DNA of 64,000 bases from Jannaschia sp. CCS1. GTDB taxonomy: Bacteria; Pseudomonadota; Alphaproteobacteria; Rhodobacterales; Rhodobacteraceae. Shown here one piece after another: positions 1 through 9,010 of the stretch. The stretch is taken from assembly GCF_000013565.1 (NCBI RefSeq), contig NC_007801.1:1-64000 (forward strand), in the 5' to 3' direction. The position numbers were made by a program, and so were the translations under genes. How positions within the stretch are numbered: the stretch's first letter is position 1; every line of letters begins with the position of its first letter. The notes below the pieces were generated by a model. It ran no database searches. It was not told the origin of the DNA and was given only the letters and a program-made list of their open reading frames with translations.

Positions 1-92
1 CGGGGTCTTTTTCCAGCCTCCGGCACCTTCTGGTTGGTGTTCGTGCCATAAGCGGTCTGGGTGGGTTAGCGCTGTCCCTGGCCCAGGCCCCG

Positions 93-1505
93 CTAACTGC
101 GGTCGTAGATGTCCTCGTAGCGCACGATATCATCCTCGCCCAGATAGGCCCCGGTCTGGACCTCGATCAGATACATCGGCAGCTTGCCGGGGTTGGCCAT
201 CCGGTGCACGGCACCAAGCGGGATGTAGACGCCTTCGTTTTCGGTCACGAGCTTGACCTCGTCATCAATCGTCACCTCGGCGGTGCCCGCCACGACGATC
301 CAATGCTCAGATCGGTGGTGATGGCTTTGCAGGCTCAGCACGCCACCCGGCTTGACCATGATCCGTTTGACCTGAAAGCGACCATCCATACACAGGGTCT
401 CGTACCAGCCCCAGGGGCGGTGAAAGCGGGGGTAATCATCGGCCTGGGCCACACCGGCCGCGCGCAGGGTGGCGACGACGGCCTTCACATCCTGGGCCCG
501 GTCCTTGGGGGCCACCAGAACCGCATCGCGCATGGCCACGGCGACCATTCCATCCAGGCCAAGGCCCACCAGCTGCATCGCATCATCATCGGAATGCAGG
601 TAGCTGTCGCGGCATTCCAGCGCCGTGACCGGACCATGGGTTGCAACCCCATCGGCGTCGCGCGCGCTGACCTGCCACAGGGCATCCCAGGCGCCCAGGT
701 CAGACCAGCCACAGTCCAGGGGCACGGCACTGACAGAGGCGGCTTTCTCCATCACCGCGAAATCGAACGAGATCGCCTGGCACCCGCCATAGGCCTCGGC
801 CTCCAGCCGGAAGAAGCCCAGATCGGCCTTGCCGCCCGCAATGGCCGCCCGGCAAGGGGGCAGCAGATCAGGCGCGTGGGTTTCGAATGCGGTGATGACG
901 TCAGAGGCGCGGAACAGGAACATGCCCGCGTTCCACAGGTAGGTCCCGGCCTCCAGAAAAGTGCGGGCGGTGGCGGCGTCCGGTTTCTCCTGAAAGCTTC
1001 TGACCTCGACCAGGGCGCCGTCGGGGGTATTGGCCAGTTCCAGATAGCCATAGCCCGTCTCGGGACGGTCCGGGGTGATCCCAAAGGTTACCATCGCGCC
1101 CGTCTCGGCGGACGGACGGCCTTGGGCAATCGCTTTCAGAAACGCAGGCACATCCTCGATCACGTGGTCCGACGATGCCACAAACATCAACGCGTCCGGG
1201 TCATCAGCGGCCAGCAGCAGCGCGGCGCTCAGCACGGCAGGTGCGGTGTCGCGGGGGCTGGGTTCAATGACCACGCGGGCATCCCCAAGCCCGATATCAG
1301 CGGCTTGATCCGTGGCCATGAAACGGAACTCTTCCGCCGTCATGATCAATGGCGCGGCGAAATCTGGCCCGGCAAACCGTTTGAGCGTCGCCTGATACAG
1401 GCTGTCGCGGCCCAGAAGCGGCGCGAACTGCTTTGGATAGGCCTTGCGGGAAGCAGGCCAAAGGCGGGTTCCGGCCCCGCCGCACAGGATGATAGGATGT
1501 ATCAT
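93..1505 (-). CDS. manC: Mannose-1-phosphate guanylyltransferase / mannose-6-phosphate isomerase
   Basis: The product makes GDP-mannose from mannose-1-phosphate and GTP, and this bifunctional family also interconverts fructose-6-P and mannose-6-P; both steps are cytosolic. The 470-residue protein has the normal family length. The nucleotidyltransferase signature GGAGTRLWPASR lies at about residues 9-20, and the C-terminal cupin (about 350-465) carries the metal-binding run SLQSHHHRSEHW. I start at 1505 because an AAGGA ribosome site sits nine bases upstream and the protein then begins MIHPIILCGG, as is usual; the longer frame to 1553 adds unrelated residues. With the phosphomannomutase at 2778 it supplies GDP-mannose, which the heptose and EPS genes further along imply is one of several GDP-sugars used. 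Confidence 0.95.
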   Translation of the reverse strand: MIHPIILCGGAGTRLWPASRKAYPKQFAPLLGRDSLYQATLKRFAGPDFAAPLIMTAEEFRFMATDQAADIGLGDARVVIEPSPRDTAPAVLSAALLLAADDPDALMFVASSDHVIEDVPAFLKAIAQGRPSAETGAMVTFGITPDRPETGYGYLELANTPDGALVEVRSFQEKPDAATARTFLEAGTYLWNAGMFLFRASDVITAFETHAPDLLPPCRAAIAGGKADLGFFRLEAEAYGGCQAISFDFAVMEKAASVSAVPLDCGWSDLGAWDALWQVSARDADGVATHGPVTALECRDSYLHSDDDAMQLVGLGLDGMVAVAMRDAVLVAPKDRAQDVKAVVATLRAAGVAQADDYPRFHRPWGWYETLCMDGRFQVKRIMVKPGGVLSLQSHHHRSEHWIVVAGTAEVTIDDEVKLVTENEGVYIPLGAVHRMANPGKLPMYLIEVQTGAYLGEDDIVRYEDIYDRS

Positions 1506-1936
1506 GGGCGGTCCTTCGGTGCAGATTGGGTTATGCCTCATCGGCGCAATCAAAATGATGGATACCGTCTATGATCATTCGATGGCCAGTCTCAAGCCGA
1601 TTGACGTCCTATGATCGGCATGTCGCGGTATTGCGTGAGGCCCGGTCCCTCTGATGAGGGTCGCGGTTCCCTGAACAAGCGCTCACGATGGGCACAGGTG
1701 GCCAACGCATCTGAGGGGTCGCATGCGAAACTGTGCCTGTTCAAGGACTGGCCTTACATTCGTCACATGATAACTCGTATGGCCTTTCATGAGCAGAAAT
1801 ACGCCTCTACGCGGATACCGGTACCAAAGCAGCAGAGGACATTGCCGCCGGGGTATGGGGGAGATTGCGATGTGTGTTAAGGGCCGGTTTGATCCATAGT
1901 CTTGCGTCCCGGCCCCAGACTTGGCACAGCACCGCC
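1506..1936. other. Intergenic region with a TCGCATGCGA palindrome
   Basis: This stretch of about 430 bases separates the leftward manC from the rightward phosphatase, so it should contain divergent promoters, although I cannot name convincing -35/-10 pairs. The only structure I see is the 10-base palindrome TCGCATGCGA at 1719-1728, followed by AA. It matches the core of the longer TTTCGCATGCGAAA palindromes near parB and inside repA. The short reading frames here show no recognisable protein. Confidence 0.5.
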
Positions 1937-2608
1937 ATGGACAGTGACGGCTATGAAATTGAAACCCATGTGGGCCGCCGCCGCGCCATGCGTTATCATT
2001 TCTGGATCGACCACGAGATCCTGCGCTACCCCTGGACCAATTTCGACGAAATCGCCCCCGGTGTGTTCCGCTCCAACCATCCCACGCGCGCCCGCTTCAA
2101 GGCTTATGCGGAGCGTGGGATCAAAACCATCCTCACCCTGCGTGGCGGGGAGGACCGGCCCCATCATCTGCTAGAGGTGGAGGCTTGCCGCGATTTTGGC
2201 CTGACCTTTGAATGTGTTCCGATGTCCGCGCGCCATGCCCCCACGGTGGCGCAGTTGAGCGCCGTGTTCGAGGTCCTGGACCGGATCGAGCGTCCGTTCC
2301 TGATACATTGTAAATCTGGCGCGGACCGCACCGGGTTGGTCTCGGCAATCTATCTGATGCACTATGAAAACATCCCCTTTGACCAGGCACGGGTGCAGCT
2401 GAGTTTCCGCTATATTCATATTCGGCGCAGCCAGACCGGGATCCTGGACGTTTTCCTGGAAGCCTTCGCCGCGCGCCATGCCGAGACCGGCATCGGCATC
2501 CGCGACTGGATCATGACCGAATATGACGAGGCCGCGCTGACGGCATCCTTTGACCAACGCCAGCGCAATCTTTGGCCCTGGGAAGGGTGGCGCTCGGGCG
2601 TGTCTTGA
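1937..2608 (+). CDS. Dual-specificity/tyrosine protein phosphatase
   Basis: A cysteine-based protein phosphatase of about 223 residues. The P-loop HCKSGADRTG, which is the CX5R active site, has its nucleophilic cysteine at about residue 125. An aspartate-containing region upstream and the segment ending SFRYIHIRRSQTGILDVF are typical of the bacterial DSP-like family. The start is uncertain: ATG at 1937, ATG at 1988 and an upstream TTG at 1865 are all possible, and none has a strong ribosome site. It lies between manC and the phosphomannomutase. By analogy with Wzb-type phosphatases it could act on the CpsD-like protein at 28440, although it is not a low-molecular-weight Wzb homologue; that link is inference. 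Confidence 0.8.
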   Translation: MDSDGYEIETHVGRRRAMRYHFWIDHEILRYPWTNFDEIAPGVFRSNHPTRARFKAYAERGIKTILTLRGGEDRPHHLLEVEACRDFGLTFECVPMSARHAPTVAQLSAVFEVLDRIERPFLIHCKSGADRTGLVSAIYLMHYENIPFDQARVQLSFRYIHIRRSQTGILDVFLEAFAARHAETGIGIRDWIMTEYDEAALTASFDQRQRNLWPWEGWRSGVS

Positions 2609-2777
2609 GCCGGTGGGATAATCCCGTCAAAAGAAAATGCGCCGGTCTCATCATGGCTTGAAACCGGCGGCCATTGCCTCTTGAACTGCGGGTCTGGCAC
2701 AGGACCGCGACGCCGGGGCAGGGGAAGGCAATCTCTGGGCCCCACGACCAACATACACGGAACAAAGGATCTGACCC

Positions 2778-4175
2778 ATGCCCCCTAAGTTTGGAACGTC
2801 TGGCCTACGCGGTCTGGTCGTGGATCTGACTGATGCGTTGGTCAGCGATTATGTGCGGGCGTTTCTTGCGGCCTGTGACATAGGCGGTAGTCTGTGCGTC
2901 GGGCGCGATCTGCGCAGCAGTTCACCCCATCTGGCGGGGGTCGTGGCGGAAGCGGCTCGCGCACAGGGCGTCGCGGTGACCGATTGCGGGGCCTTGCCCA
3001 CCCCCGCGCTTGCCCTCGCAGCGGCTCAATCGGGCTGCGGCGCGGTGATGGTGACGGGCAGTCACATCCCCGATGATCGCAACGGGCTGAAGTTCTATTC
3101 CTTGCAGGGCGAGATTACCAAAACCGATGAAACCGCGATCCTTGCCGCCCATGATGCGCCCGCCGAGACACCCCCATCCGACCCGGCCCCCCTGTCCCGA
3201 GATACGGAGGCAACGGGCCGGTTCCACGCCCGGTATCTTCGGGCCTTTGGGGCAGGGGCGCTGGCAGGGGCACGGATTGGCGTCTGGTCCCATTCCTCGG
3301 TCGGGCGTGATCTGCTGATCGGGCTGTTGCGTGATCTGGGGGCGGAGGTCACAGATCTGGGCCGCTCGGAGGTCTTCGTGCCGGTCGATACCGAAGCCGT
3401 GGACGCCCCCACCCGGGCCCGTCTGCGCGATTGGGCGGCAGAGGGCGGGTTCGATGCGATCGTTTCCACCGACGGCGATGCCGACCGCCCACTTCTGACC
3501 GATGCCACCGGAGAGGTCGTGCCCGGCGATGTCATGGGCCAGATCACCGCCCAATATCTTGGGGCAGACGTGGTCGTGACGCCTGTGTCCTCCAATGGCG
3601 GCGTCGAACTTGGCGGCGGCCTCCGTGTGGTCCGTACCAAGATCGGATCGCCCTTCGTGATTGCAGCGCTGGAAGACCTCTCGGGCCAGCGCGCCGTGGG
3701 ATACGAGGCCAATGGCGGGTTCCTTCTGGGGTTTGAGGCCCGGAGCTTCATGGCCCCCTTGGCCGCTTTGATGACCCGCGATTGCGTTCTGCCGATCCTG
3801 TCCACATTGATGGCTGCGCGGGGGCCTGACGGGCGCATCGACGTGGGGACCCGTGTGGCGCAGGAGCCCGCGCGCTTCACCGCGGCGGATCGGATCACGG
3901 AGATGCCCGTTGCCACCTCAAATCAGATCCTAAACCGCTTGTTAGAGACTGATAATGCCCGGGCGGTGCTGCTGCAGGACGTCGGTCTGTCGCCGGAGCA
4001 CAGCATAGAGACCACCGATGGTCTGCGCATGACGGACCAAACCGGCGCCGTCCTGCACCTCCGCCCCTCAGGCAATGCCCCGGAATTCAGGGTCTATATC
4101 GAGGCCGATGACCCCGCTGCGGCTCAGACCCTGCTGGCCCGGGCACTGACGGTAATCAACAAGATGAAGGCTTAG
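2778..4175 (+). CDS. manB: Phosphomannomutase/phosphoglucomutase
   Basis: An alpha-D-phosphohexomutase of 465 residues, the usual length, converting mannose-6-phosphate to mannose-1-phosphate for GDP-mannose synthesis. It begins with the substrate-loop motif FGTSGLRG (residues 5-12). The phosphoserine loop is TGSHIP (Ser about 95), a variant of the commoner TASHNP. The metal-binding loop STDGDADRP is at about 230. The C-terminal phosphate-binding loop is RPSGNAPEFRVYIEA. An AAAGGA ribosome site lies about eight bases before ATG 2778. It works with manC at the left edge of the window. Confidence 0.92.
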   Translation: MPPKFGTSGLRGLVVDLTDALVSDYVRAFLAACDIGGSLCVGRDLRSSSPHLAGVVAEAARAQGVAVTDCGALPTPALALAAAQSGCGAVMVTGSHIPDDRNGLKFYSLQGEITKTDETAILAAHDAPAETPPSDPAPLSRDTEATGRFHARYLRAFGAGALAGARIGVWSHSSVGRDLLIGLLRDLGAEVTDLGRSEVFVPVDTEAVDAPTRARLRDWAAEGGFDAIVSTDGDADRPLLTDATGEVVPGDVMGQITAQYLGADVVVTPVSSNGGVELGGGLRVVRTKIGSPFVIAALEDLSGQRAVGYEANGGFLLGFEARSFMAPLAALMTRDCVLPILSTLMAARGPDGRIDVGTRVAQEPARFTAADRITEMPVATSNQILNRLLETDNARAVLLQDVGLSPEHSIETTDGLRMTDQTGAVLHLRPSGNAPEFRVYIEADDPAAAQTLLARALTVINKMKA

Positions 4176-4209
4176 GGACGCCGTCCAATCTGTGGCGGCA
4201 GAGCTGCGC

Positions 4210-5163
4210 TCAGCGCGCGGCCTTCCAGCGGCGGTGGGTCCAGAGCCATTGTTCAGGATGGGCACGAACCCGTGCTTCCAGACTGTCGTTGATGGCCTGG
4301 GTCATCGTCACCTCGTCAGTGGCGGGGATGGGCGGCTCGACCTCGATGGTAAAACTCAGCCCATCGGCCTGACGGATGGCGTAGATCGGCACCAGGATGG
4401 CCCCGTATTTCAGTGCCATCTGTGCGGCCTGCACGGAGGTATAGGCAGGCTGGTCGAAAAACGACAACCGCTCGCCCCGGTCCATGTGCTGGTCGATCAG
4501 AAGCGTCAGCAGACCCCCGTCGCGCAGGTGCTTGATCATCGTGGAGAAGCCCTTGCGGTCGCGGGGAAAGATCTGCCCGCCCACGGCCCCGATGGCCCGC
4601 TCATAGCGGGTATTGAACCGCGCGTTGTTCATTGGCCGGTAAAGCCCGCCCACGTTGAACCCGCGTTGTACCAGGGCCGCGCGGCCTACGTCGTAACTGC
4701 CGAAGTGCCCTGACACGCAGATCACCGGTCGCCCATCGGCCAACGCCTGGGTCAGGGCCTCGGCCCCGGGCCCGCCGAAGGGGGTCTCTGCCGCGACCCT
4801 GGCCATGGCCTTGGGGGAGAACAGCTCAATAAAAAGCCGCCCCAGATGATCGCAGACCCGCCGGGTCAGGTCTTGACGCTCCGCCGCGCCGAGATCGGGC
4901 ATCGCCAGGGTCAGATTGTCCCGAATGCGCTCGCGCCACCCCAGCAGCGGCGCCAGGATCCATTTGCCCGCAACGCCCGCCAATCGCACGCGGACCCGGT
5001 GCGGCAGCACGGCCAGCACGGTCAGCACCGCCGATATACCGATATATTCGATATATTCCTTCAAAGTGACCTCATTCCCGGAACCGACTTGCGCGCCTTC
5101 CGATACCCTATTCTCGGGGAATGTCGAGGGTGCGCCAACGCGCGCTTTTGGCAGGCGCCTCAC
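4210..5163 (-). CDS. LpxL/HtrB-type lysophospholipid acyltransferase
   Basis: A member of the lipid A late acyltransferase family, which transfers acyl chains from acyl-ACP to a glycolipid at the inner membrane. The catalytic HX4D motif is seen as HFGSYD (His 153 to Asp 158), followed by the GLYRPMNN and GLLTLLIDQ segments typical of the family. A membrane-associating helix lies near residues 40-57. The start is unclear: GTG 5163 gives 317 residues, while TTG 5064, preceded by GAGG, gives about 284 and removes a low-complexity N-terminus. Its substrate cannot be read from the sequence; lipid A or a lipid-linked surface glycan are both possible. Confidence 0.85.
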   Translation of the reverse strand: MRRLPKARVGAPSTFPENRVSEGAQVGSGNEVTLKEYIEYIGISAVLTVLAVLPHRVRVRLAGVAGKWILAPLLGWRERIRDNLTLAMPDLGAAERQDLTRRVCDHLGRLFIELFSPKAMARVAAETPFGGPGAEALTQALADGRPVICVSGHFGSYDVGRAALVQRGFNVGGLYRPMNNARFNTRYERAIGAVGGQIFPRDRKGFSTMIKHLRDGGLLTLLIDQHMDRGERLSFFDQPAYTSVQAAQMALKYGAILVPIYAIRQADGLSFTIEVEPPIPATDEVTMTQAINDSLEARVRAHPEQWLWTHRRWKAAR

Positions 5164-5296
5164 AAAGACTGCGCGGGCGGGTGGTTCGTCCTGAATGGCC
5201 GGGATGGGCTATGTCGATACGGACTTACGCCCAGAGAAAACGGCGGCGCATCTCCCTGTCAGCGCAGTCCCGAGGCTAAAGGCCGCTCGGCGCTTG

Positions 5297-6871
5297 TCAG
5301 GCGAAGATGAAGTCCGCTTGTTCAAGCACGGAAAGGTCGGTTCCGAAGAACGTTATGTCAACGCCTTGGTCAGAGAACATCACATTCGATCCGGACGCTT
5401 GCATGTGTGCCAATGCATCGGATGCTTTGGTATAGCCAAACCCCTCGAACTGAAGCGTGTCCCATGCATCGAACTGCAGCACAGTGTCTTTGCCGTCTTC
5501 GTCTGCATCGAACACGAAGGTATCGGCCGTATAGCCGCTCAGGAGTATGTCATCGCCTGTGTTCCCTGAAAGAACGTCGCCCTCCAAAGAGCCCATGTAG
5601 GTCGTGAAGTTCTGTTCGGTGTTGGTTATAAACTCGGCGCTTTGCGCGAACCCCTGCACGACCTGCTCGCGTGTGCCACCGCTGCCGATAAGATTGAGCC
5701 AATGTTGTTGACCAGCTGAATCTGCGCCTCGGTTCAGGACGTTGAGGTACATCAGGTCTACGAAGGCTTCGTCTGTCAATGATCCGTAGGTGTTCACAAA
5801 TTCCGGGGAGTTGGTGAAGCCGGACACGATAGACAAATAGTCTTTCCCTTCGGCCAATTGCTCCGTCCAACCCTGCAAACCCCCACTATCAGGCTCTCGA
5901 CCCAGGGTGGCCTGGTACAGACGGAACACGTCGTCCAGAAAAGACGTTTCATGACGTGCCGCCAGAGCGCCGGTATAGGCATTTGCCGCGTCACTGGATG
6001 TATTTGCGAACTCGGCACTTTCTGAAAACCCCAGGACAACCTGTGCGCGATCGGCTCCACCGCTGAGGAGGGACACCCAGCTTTCCAACCCGGCACTGTC
6101 AGGGGCACGATCCAGCACGTTATTGTAAAGGAGCGTTACGAACTGAGTATCGCTCAAAGCACCGTAGACTTGCTGAAATTCTGCAGACGCCATGAATCGG
6201 CTAGCGATGTCCTGAAGACCTGACGTGCCCTCTTTAAGAACCTGAACCCATTGCTCATATCCGCCAAGGTCGGGCTCACGATCCAGCGTCGCGCGGTACA
6301 TCCGATATATCTGTGCGCCCGCTTGCGCGGCCTCTTCTGCTGGCGTCAGGCCGATGATGCCGTCCTGATTGAAGTCAGAATTAAACTGAAGCTCGTAGTT
6401 TGTAACGTTTGCTGTCTCGACATCGACGGATCCGTTTGTCACCACGAACTTCTGCGTTACAAAGGCCCATGTCTGCCCTTGGTATTCGCCAACTTCAAAG
6501 CCGATGCCGATGAAATCATAGGCGGGGTTCAGGAGATTTGCCCTATGGCCAGGGCTGTTCATCAATTGCTGATGCAATCCGACGATCTCATCCGCATATC
6601 CTGCCGGTCCACCAAGCGTTCTTGCGGCGATATTCTCGGCCCAACCGTAGCCGCGTGACGCGTCAAACCCGGCGGCTTCAATGCGAACGCCGGGGTCGGA
6701 GGAGCCAACACCGGTGTGGGAGAACGTGTCCGTCGCGATCATCCAGTCGCTATGGTTCTCAGCCGCAAGGTTCAGTGTGATCTCAAGGCGCAGAGGATCG
6801 GCACCCACCTTCGCCCGTTCGGCGTTGATCAGAGCAAGCATCTGCCATTCATACTGGTTCGCAAACGACAT
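5297..6871 (-). CDS. Secreted CAP-domain protein with DUF4214 repeats and RTX-like tail
   Basis: A modular 524-residue protein. An N-terminal CAP/SCP domain (about residues 8-150) is recognised from LINAERAKVGADPL, AAENHSDWM and SPGHRANLLNP. At least four DUF4214-type repeats follow, such as YRMYRATLDREPDLGGYEQW and LLYNNVLDRAPDSAGLESW. The acidic C-terminus with GDVLSGNTGDDILLSGYTAD and DADEDGKDTVLQF resembles the RTX/serralysin secretion region. There is no N-terminal signal peptide, which fits type I export; this is inference. Start 6871 is chosen for the AGGA site ten bases upstream. DUF4214 proteins are often found with surface polysaccharides, so a role in binding the EPS layer is plausible. 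Confidence 0.8.
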   Translation of the reverse strand: MSFANQYEWQMLALINAERAKVGADPLRLEITLNLAAENHSDWMIATDTFSHTGVGSSDPGVRIEAAGFDASRGYGWAENIAARTLGGPAGYADEIVGLHQQLMNSPGHRANLLNPAYDFIGIGFEVGEYQGQTWAFVTQKFVVTNGSVDVETANVTNYELQFNSDFNQDGIIGLTPAEEAAQAGAQIYRMYRATLDREPDLGGYEQWVQVLKEGTSGLQDIASRFMASAEFQQVYGALSDTQFVTLLYNNVLDRAPDSAGLESWVSLLSGGADRAQVVLGFSESAEFANTSSDAANAYTGALAARHETSFLDDVFRLYQATLGREPDSGGLQGWTEQLAEGKDYLSIVSGFTNSPEFVNTYGSLTDEAFVDLMYLNVLNRGADSAGQQHWLNLIGSGGTREQVVQGFAQSAEFITNTEQNFTTYMGSLEGDVLSGNTGDDILLSGYTADTFVFDADEDGKDTVLQFDAWDTLQFEGFGYTKASDALAHMQASGSNVMFSDQGVDITFFGTDLSVLEQADFIFA

Positions 6872-7104
6872 GGAGGTTCCTACATAGTTACAGAGCCTTG
6901 CGGTCTGCGTCATGATTTGGGCGAAACTGCGGTCATACGCGCCTGAAATTTTGACCGTCTGCGGATCCCGGTCGAAATGCGCCGAAATCTACGCGGCTTT
7001 CGGCTAAAATCCGCACTTTCCAAGGTGACCCAGAAGGGTCATTCATCCAGTCGGCTAGGTGGGGAGCACGCGTCGTATCAACCCAAAACGATGCCTTCCG
7101 CAAG

Positions 7105-7488
7105 TTGGCTTGTCTCGGAACACCGCCCGACCAGGCCATTCCGGGCCGAGTGTATCTTACCCAAGCTCTGATGGAAGCTGGCGACGGCATGGTAAACGAA
7201 ACTATCTCCGCGGTTTGGACCTTCGACAGCTTTTCCGAGGAAAACGATCCTGACGGGTATCACGATTTCGGCGCGGTCGAGTTTGGAGGTAAAACCATCT
7301 TCTGGAAGATTTATCTCTATGAGACCAACTCCGACTTCCGCTACAGCGCGGAGACACCCGACGATCCCGCGATTACCACCAGCGTCCTGACCATCATGTT
7401 GGCTTCCGATTGGTGGGGCAAGTTGGTTTCTCCTGCCTCAAGGCCCGCTGTCCCTCTCAAAAGGGAAAGCGGGCCTTTTGTCTTTTGA
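7105..7488 (+). pseudogene. DUF3768 family protein, probably truncated at both ends
   Basis: The core ETISAVWTFDSFSEENDP, DFGAVEFGGKTIFWKIYLY and TTSVLTIMLASDWW matches the plasmid-borne DUF3768 family of unknown function. Homologous sequence starts earlier than the only usable start codon (TTG 7105): the in-frame stretch encoding STQNDAFRKL at about 7078-7107 belongs to the family, but no ATG, GTG or TTG precedes it before unrelated sequence. At the 3' end the frame does not stop after the domain; it reads on through a terminator hairpin. Both features suggest a decayed gene at the edge of the inserted block. Confidence 0.6.
7441..7487 (+). terminator. Rho-independent terminator overlapping the DUF3768 reading frame
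   Basis: AGGCCCGCT at 7441-7449 pairs with AGCGGGCCT at 7468-7476. A smaller inner TCCC/GGGA pairing lies between them, and TTTTGTCTTTT follows. The hairpin lies inside the last codons of the DUF3768 frame, so those codons are probably not original coding sequence. It also insulates the next gene at 7559. Confidence 0.75.
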
Positions 7489-7558
7489 CCCTCGAACCCG
7501 GGGGTCGGTGACGCTGTTCGAAGTATCGGGTCGGTACGAACAACCGAAAGGACACCCC

Positions 7559-8539
7559 ATGACACAAGCTCACAAGACCATCTCCGTCGCTATCGGCGCT
7601 CTCACACCGCATCCAGCGAATGTGCGGGCTAATTCTTCTGAGACCTATGACAGCGACAGCATCGCGCACCTGAAGGCCAGCATCGCCATACTGGGTTTGA
7701 TCCAGCCGCTGCTGGTTCAGAAACTAGACGGCAAGTACGGCGTACTGGCCAGCGGGCGGCGTCATACGGCGCTCAACGAACTGGTTGCCGACAAAGCAGC
7801 GAAGGGCTTTTCAAAGCGTACCAAGAGCGCCGACGATGCTACAACCGTCTGCTCCGGCATCATCCATAGTGCGAAATTCGACATCGCCATCCAGCTGGAG
7901 CGCCGCGCCAAGATGTCCGAGCGCAGCTCCGACTACGACATCACGACTGTCAATAAGTCTGGTCGCAAGGTTGGGATCGGCACGGCATGGAACGAAACCG
8001 GCCAGAACACTGGCAACCACTACGTGTCTATGCAGATAGATGTGAGCATCAGGTCGTTTCGCGTGAACGCTGTCCCGACGCAGGAAGCGTGTGACGCCGA
8101 AACCAGCGCATTCGACATCATTTCGCTGGTCTCGAACGGCGTGATGAAATTTGAATCGATCTTGGGCGAGCTGACCGCCATGGATGCCGATAACGCCTTC
8201 ACCGGCTACATCGCCAACATGATGTTCGATCTGGACTTCATGCTGATCGAGAACGGCTACAAGACCGAAGAGAGCCATCCCGACTATCGCATCGAGATCC
8301 GCTCCCTGCGTGGCACCCCGATCCGAGTCGGCTCCGCTTGGATGGCGAAGAGTGCCAAGACCGGCAACGAGTACCTGTCACTGCTGATCAACACACCCGA
8401 TGGGGATCTGCGCGTGAACGCCATCCAGAACGACGAACAACGCGGAGGGCAGGCGTTCTCTATCATCCCGTTCATCGATAAGCTCGGATCAACGGCAGTC
8501 AGTCAGCGAGGGACTTTCGCTTGTGGCCTGACCGGCTAG
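7559..8539 (+). CDS. Chimeric protein: ParB-like N-terminal domain joined to two DUF736 domains
   Basis: The 326-residue product starts with a ParB/Srx-like fold (PHPANVR, IAHLKASIAILGLIQPLLVQ, YGVLASGRRHTAL; about residues 10-80). This breaks off after ALNELVADKAAKGF, where plasmid ParB-like proteins normally continue with their DNA-binding helices. The rest resembles two diverged copies of DUF736: one ending VGIGTAWNETGQNTGNHYVS and one ending VGSAWMAKSAKTGNEYLSLL. ATG 7559 has AAAGGA eight bases upstream. The switch near 7790-7840 looks like a recombination joint that kept the frame. Function is unknown; the DNA-binding part of a partition protein is missing, so a partition role is unlikely. 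Confidence 0.6.
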   Translation: MTQAHKTISVAIGALTPHPANVRANSSETYDSDSIAHLKASIAILGLIQPLLVQKLDGKYGVLASGRRHTALNELVADKAAKGFSKRTKSADDATTVCSGIIHSAKFDIAIQLERRAKMSERSSDYDITTVNKSGRKVGIGTAWNETGQNTGNHYVSMQIDVSIRSFRVNAVPTQEACDAETSAFDIISLVSNGVMKFESILGELTAMDADNAFTGYIANMMFDLDFMLIENGYKTEESHPDYRIEIRSLRGTPIRVGSAWMAKSAKTGNEYLSLLINTPDGDLRVNAIQNDEQRGGQAFSIIPFIDKLGSTAVSQRGTFACGLTG

Positions 8540-8560
8540 ACAATTGATATCCAGAAGTTC

Positions 8561-8590
8561 AAGGGAGCCGCGGAGACGCGGCTCCCTTTC
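8561..8590 (+). terminator. Rho-independent terminator
   Basis: A perfect 12-base stem, AAGGGAGCCGCG at 8561-8572 with its complement at 8577-8588, closes a GAGA loop and is followed by a short pyrimidine-rich run. It sits 21 bases after the stop of the ParB-DUF736 gene and before the leftward toxin gene, so it probably ends the rightward transcript. Confidence 0.85.
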
Positions 8591-8677
8591 TTCATGTTGA
8601 TATTTGCAAAAGGGCGCGCGATACGCGGAGTAGCGGAGCCGTTGATTATGGCTGATTTGGCCTGACGTTATCCAGTC

Positions 8678-9010
8678 TTAATCTGCAAACGTTTTCCGGG
8701 CGGACGCCAGCTTCATCCAGTCCCGCCCGCCAAAGGCCACGAGAGCGAGATAGACGTTTGCCGCATTGATATCTGGTTTGAAGACGATTGTCAGGCGATG
8801 CCCCGATCCGCCATGACGCACCAACCATCCCTCAAGGTTTTCTGCAAGCCGATGGCCGGAAGTCGGGTTCTCTGCGACGCTGCGCAGCAGGGCTTCGATC
8901 TCATCCAGCCGACACAGAGCGGCTGCGGTGTCGCCTTGCGTGACTTCCATGATATGATCGACGATGCCGATCATGTCCCGCTCGAAGAATGGATGCCGGA
9001 TAAAACGCAT
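8678..9010 (-). CDS. ParE/RelE-family toxin
   Basis: A 110-residue toxin of the RelE/ParE superfamily. It begins MRFIRHPFFERDMIGIVDHI, then has helices with LDEIEALLRSVAENPTSGHR and a C-terminal sheet (HRLTIVFKPD, VYLALVAFGGRDW). ParE members poison DNA gyrase and RelE members cleave mRNA; sequence alone favours ParE because of the partner. I use ATG 9010, whose first base is the last base of the antitoxin stop (TGATG), indicating translational coupling. The pair probably stabilises the plasmid by killing cells that lose it. Confidence 0.78.
   Translation of the reverse strand: MRFIRHPFFERDMIGIVDHIMEVTQGDTAAALCRLDEIEALLRSVAENPTSGHRLAENLEGWLVRHGGSGHRLTIVFKPDINAANVYLALVAFGGRDWMKLASARKTFAD

Noticed and set aside
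204-1574. A 456-codon rightward frame opposite manC
   Set aside because: It is the complementary shadow of a strongly supported gene and its translation is low-complexity without any family motif.
1611-1880. An 89-codon frame between manC and the phosphatase
   Set aside because: The translation shows no known family, and the region is more likely to be divergent control sequence.
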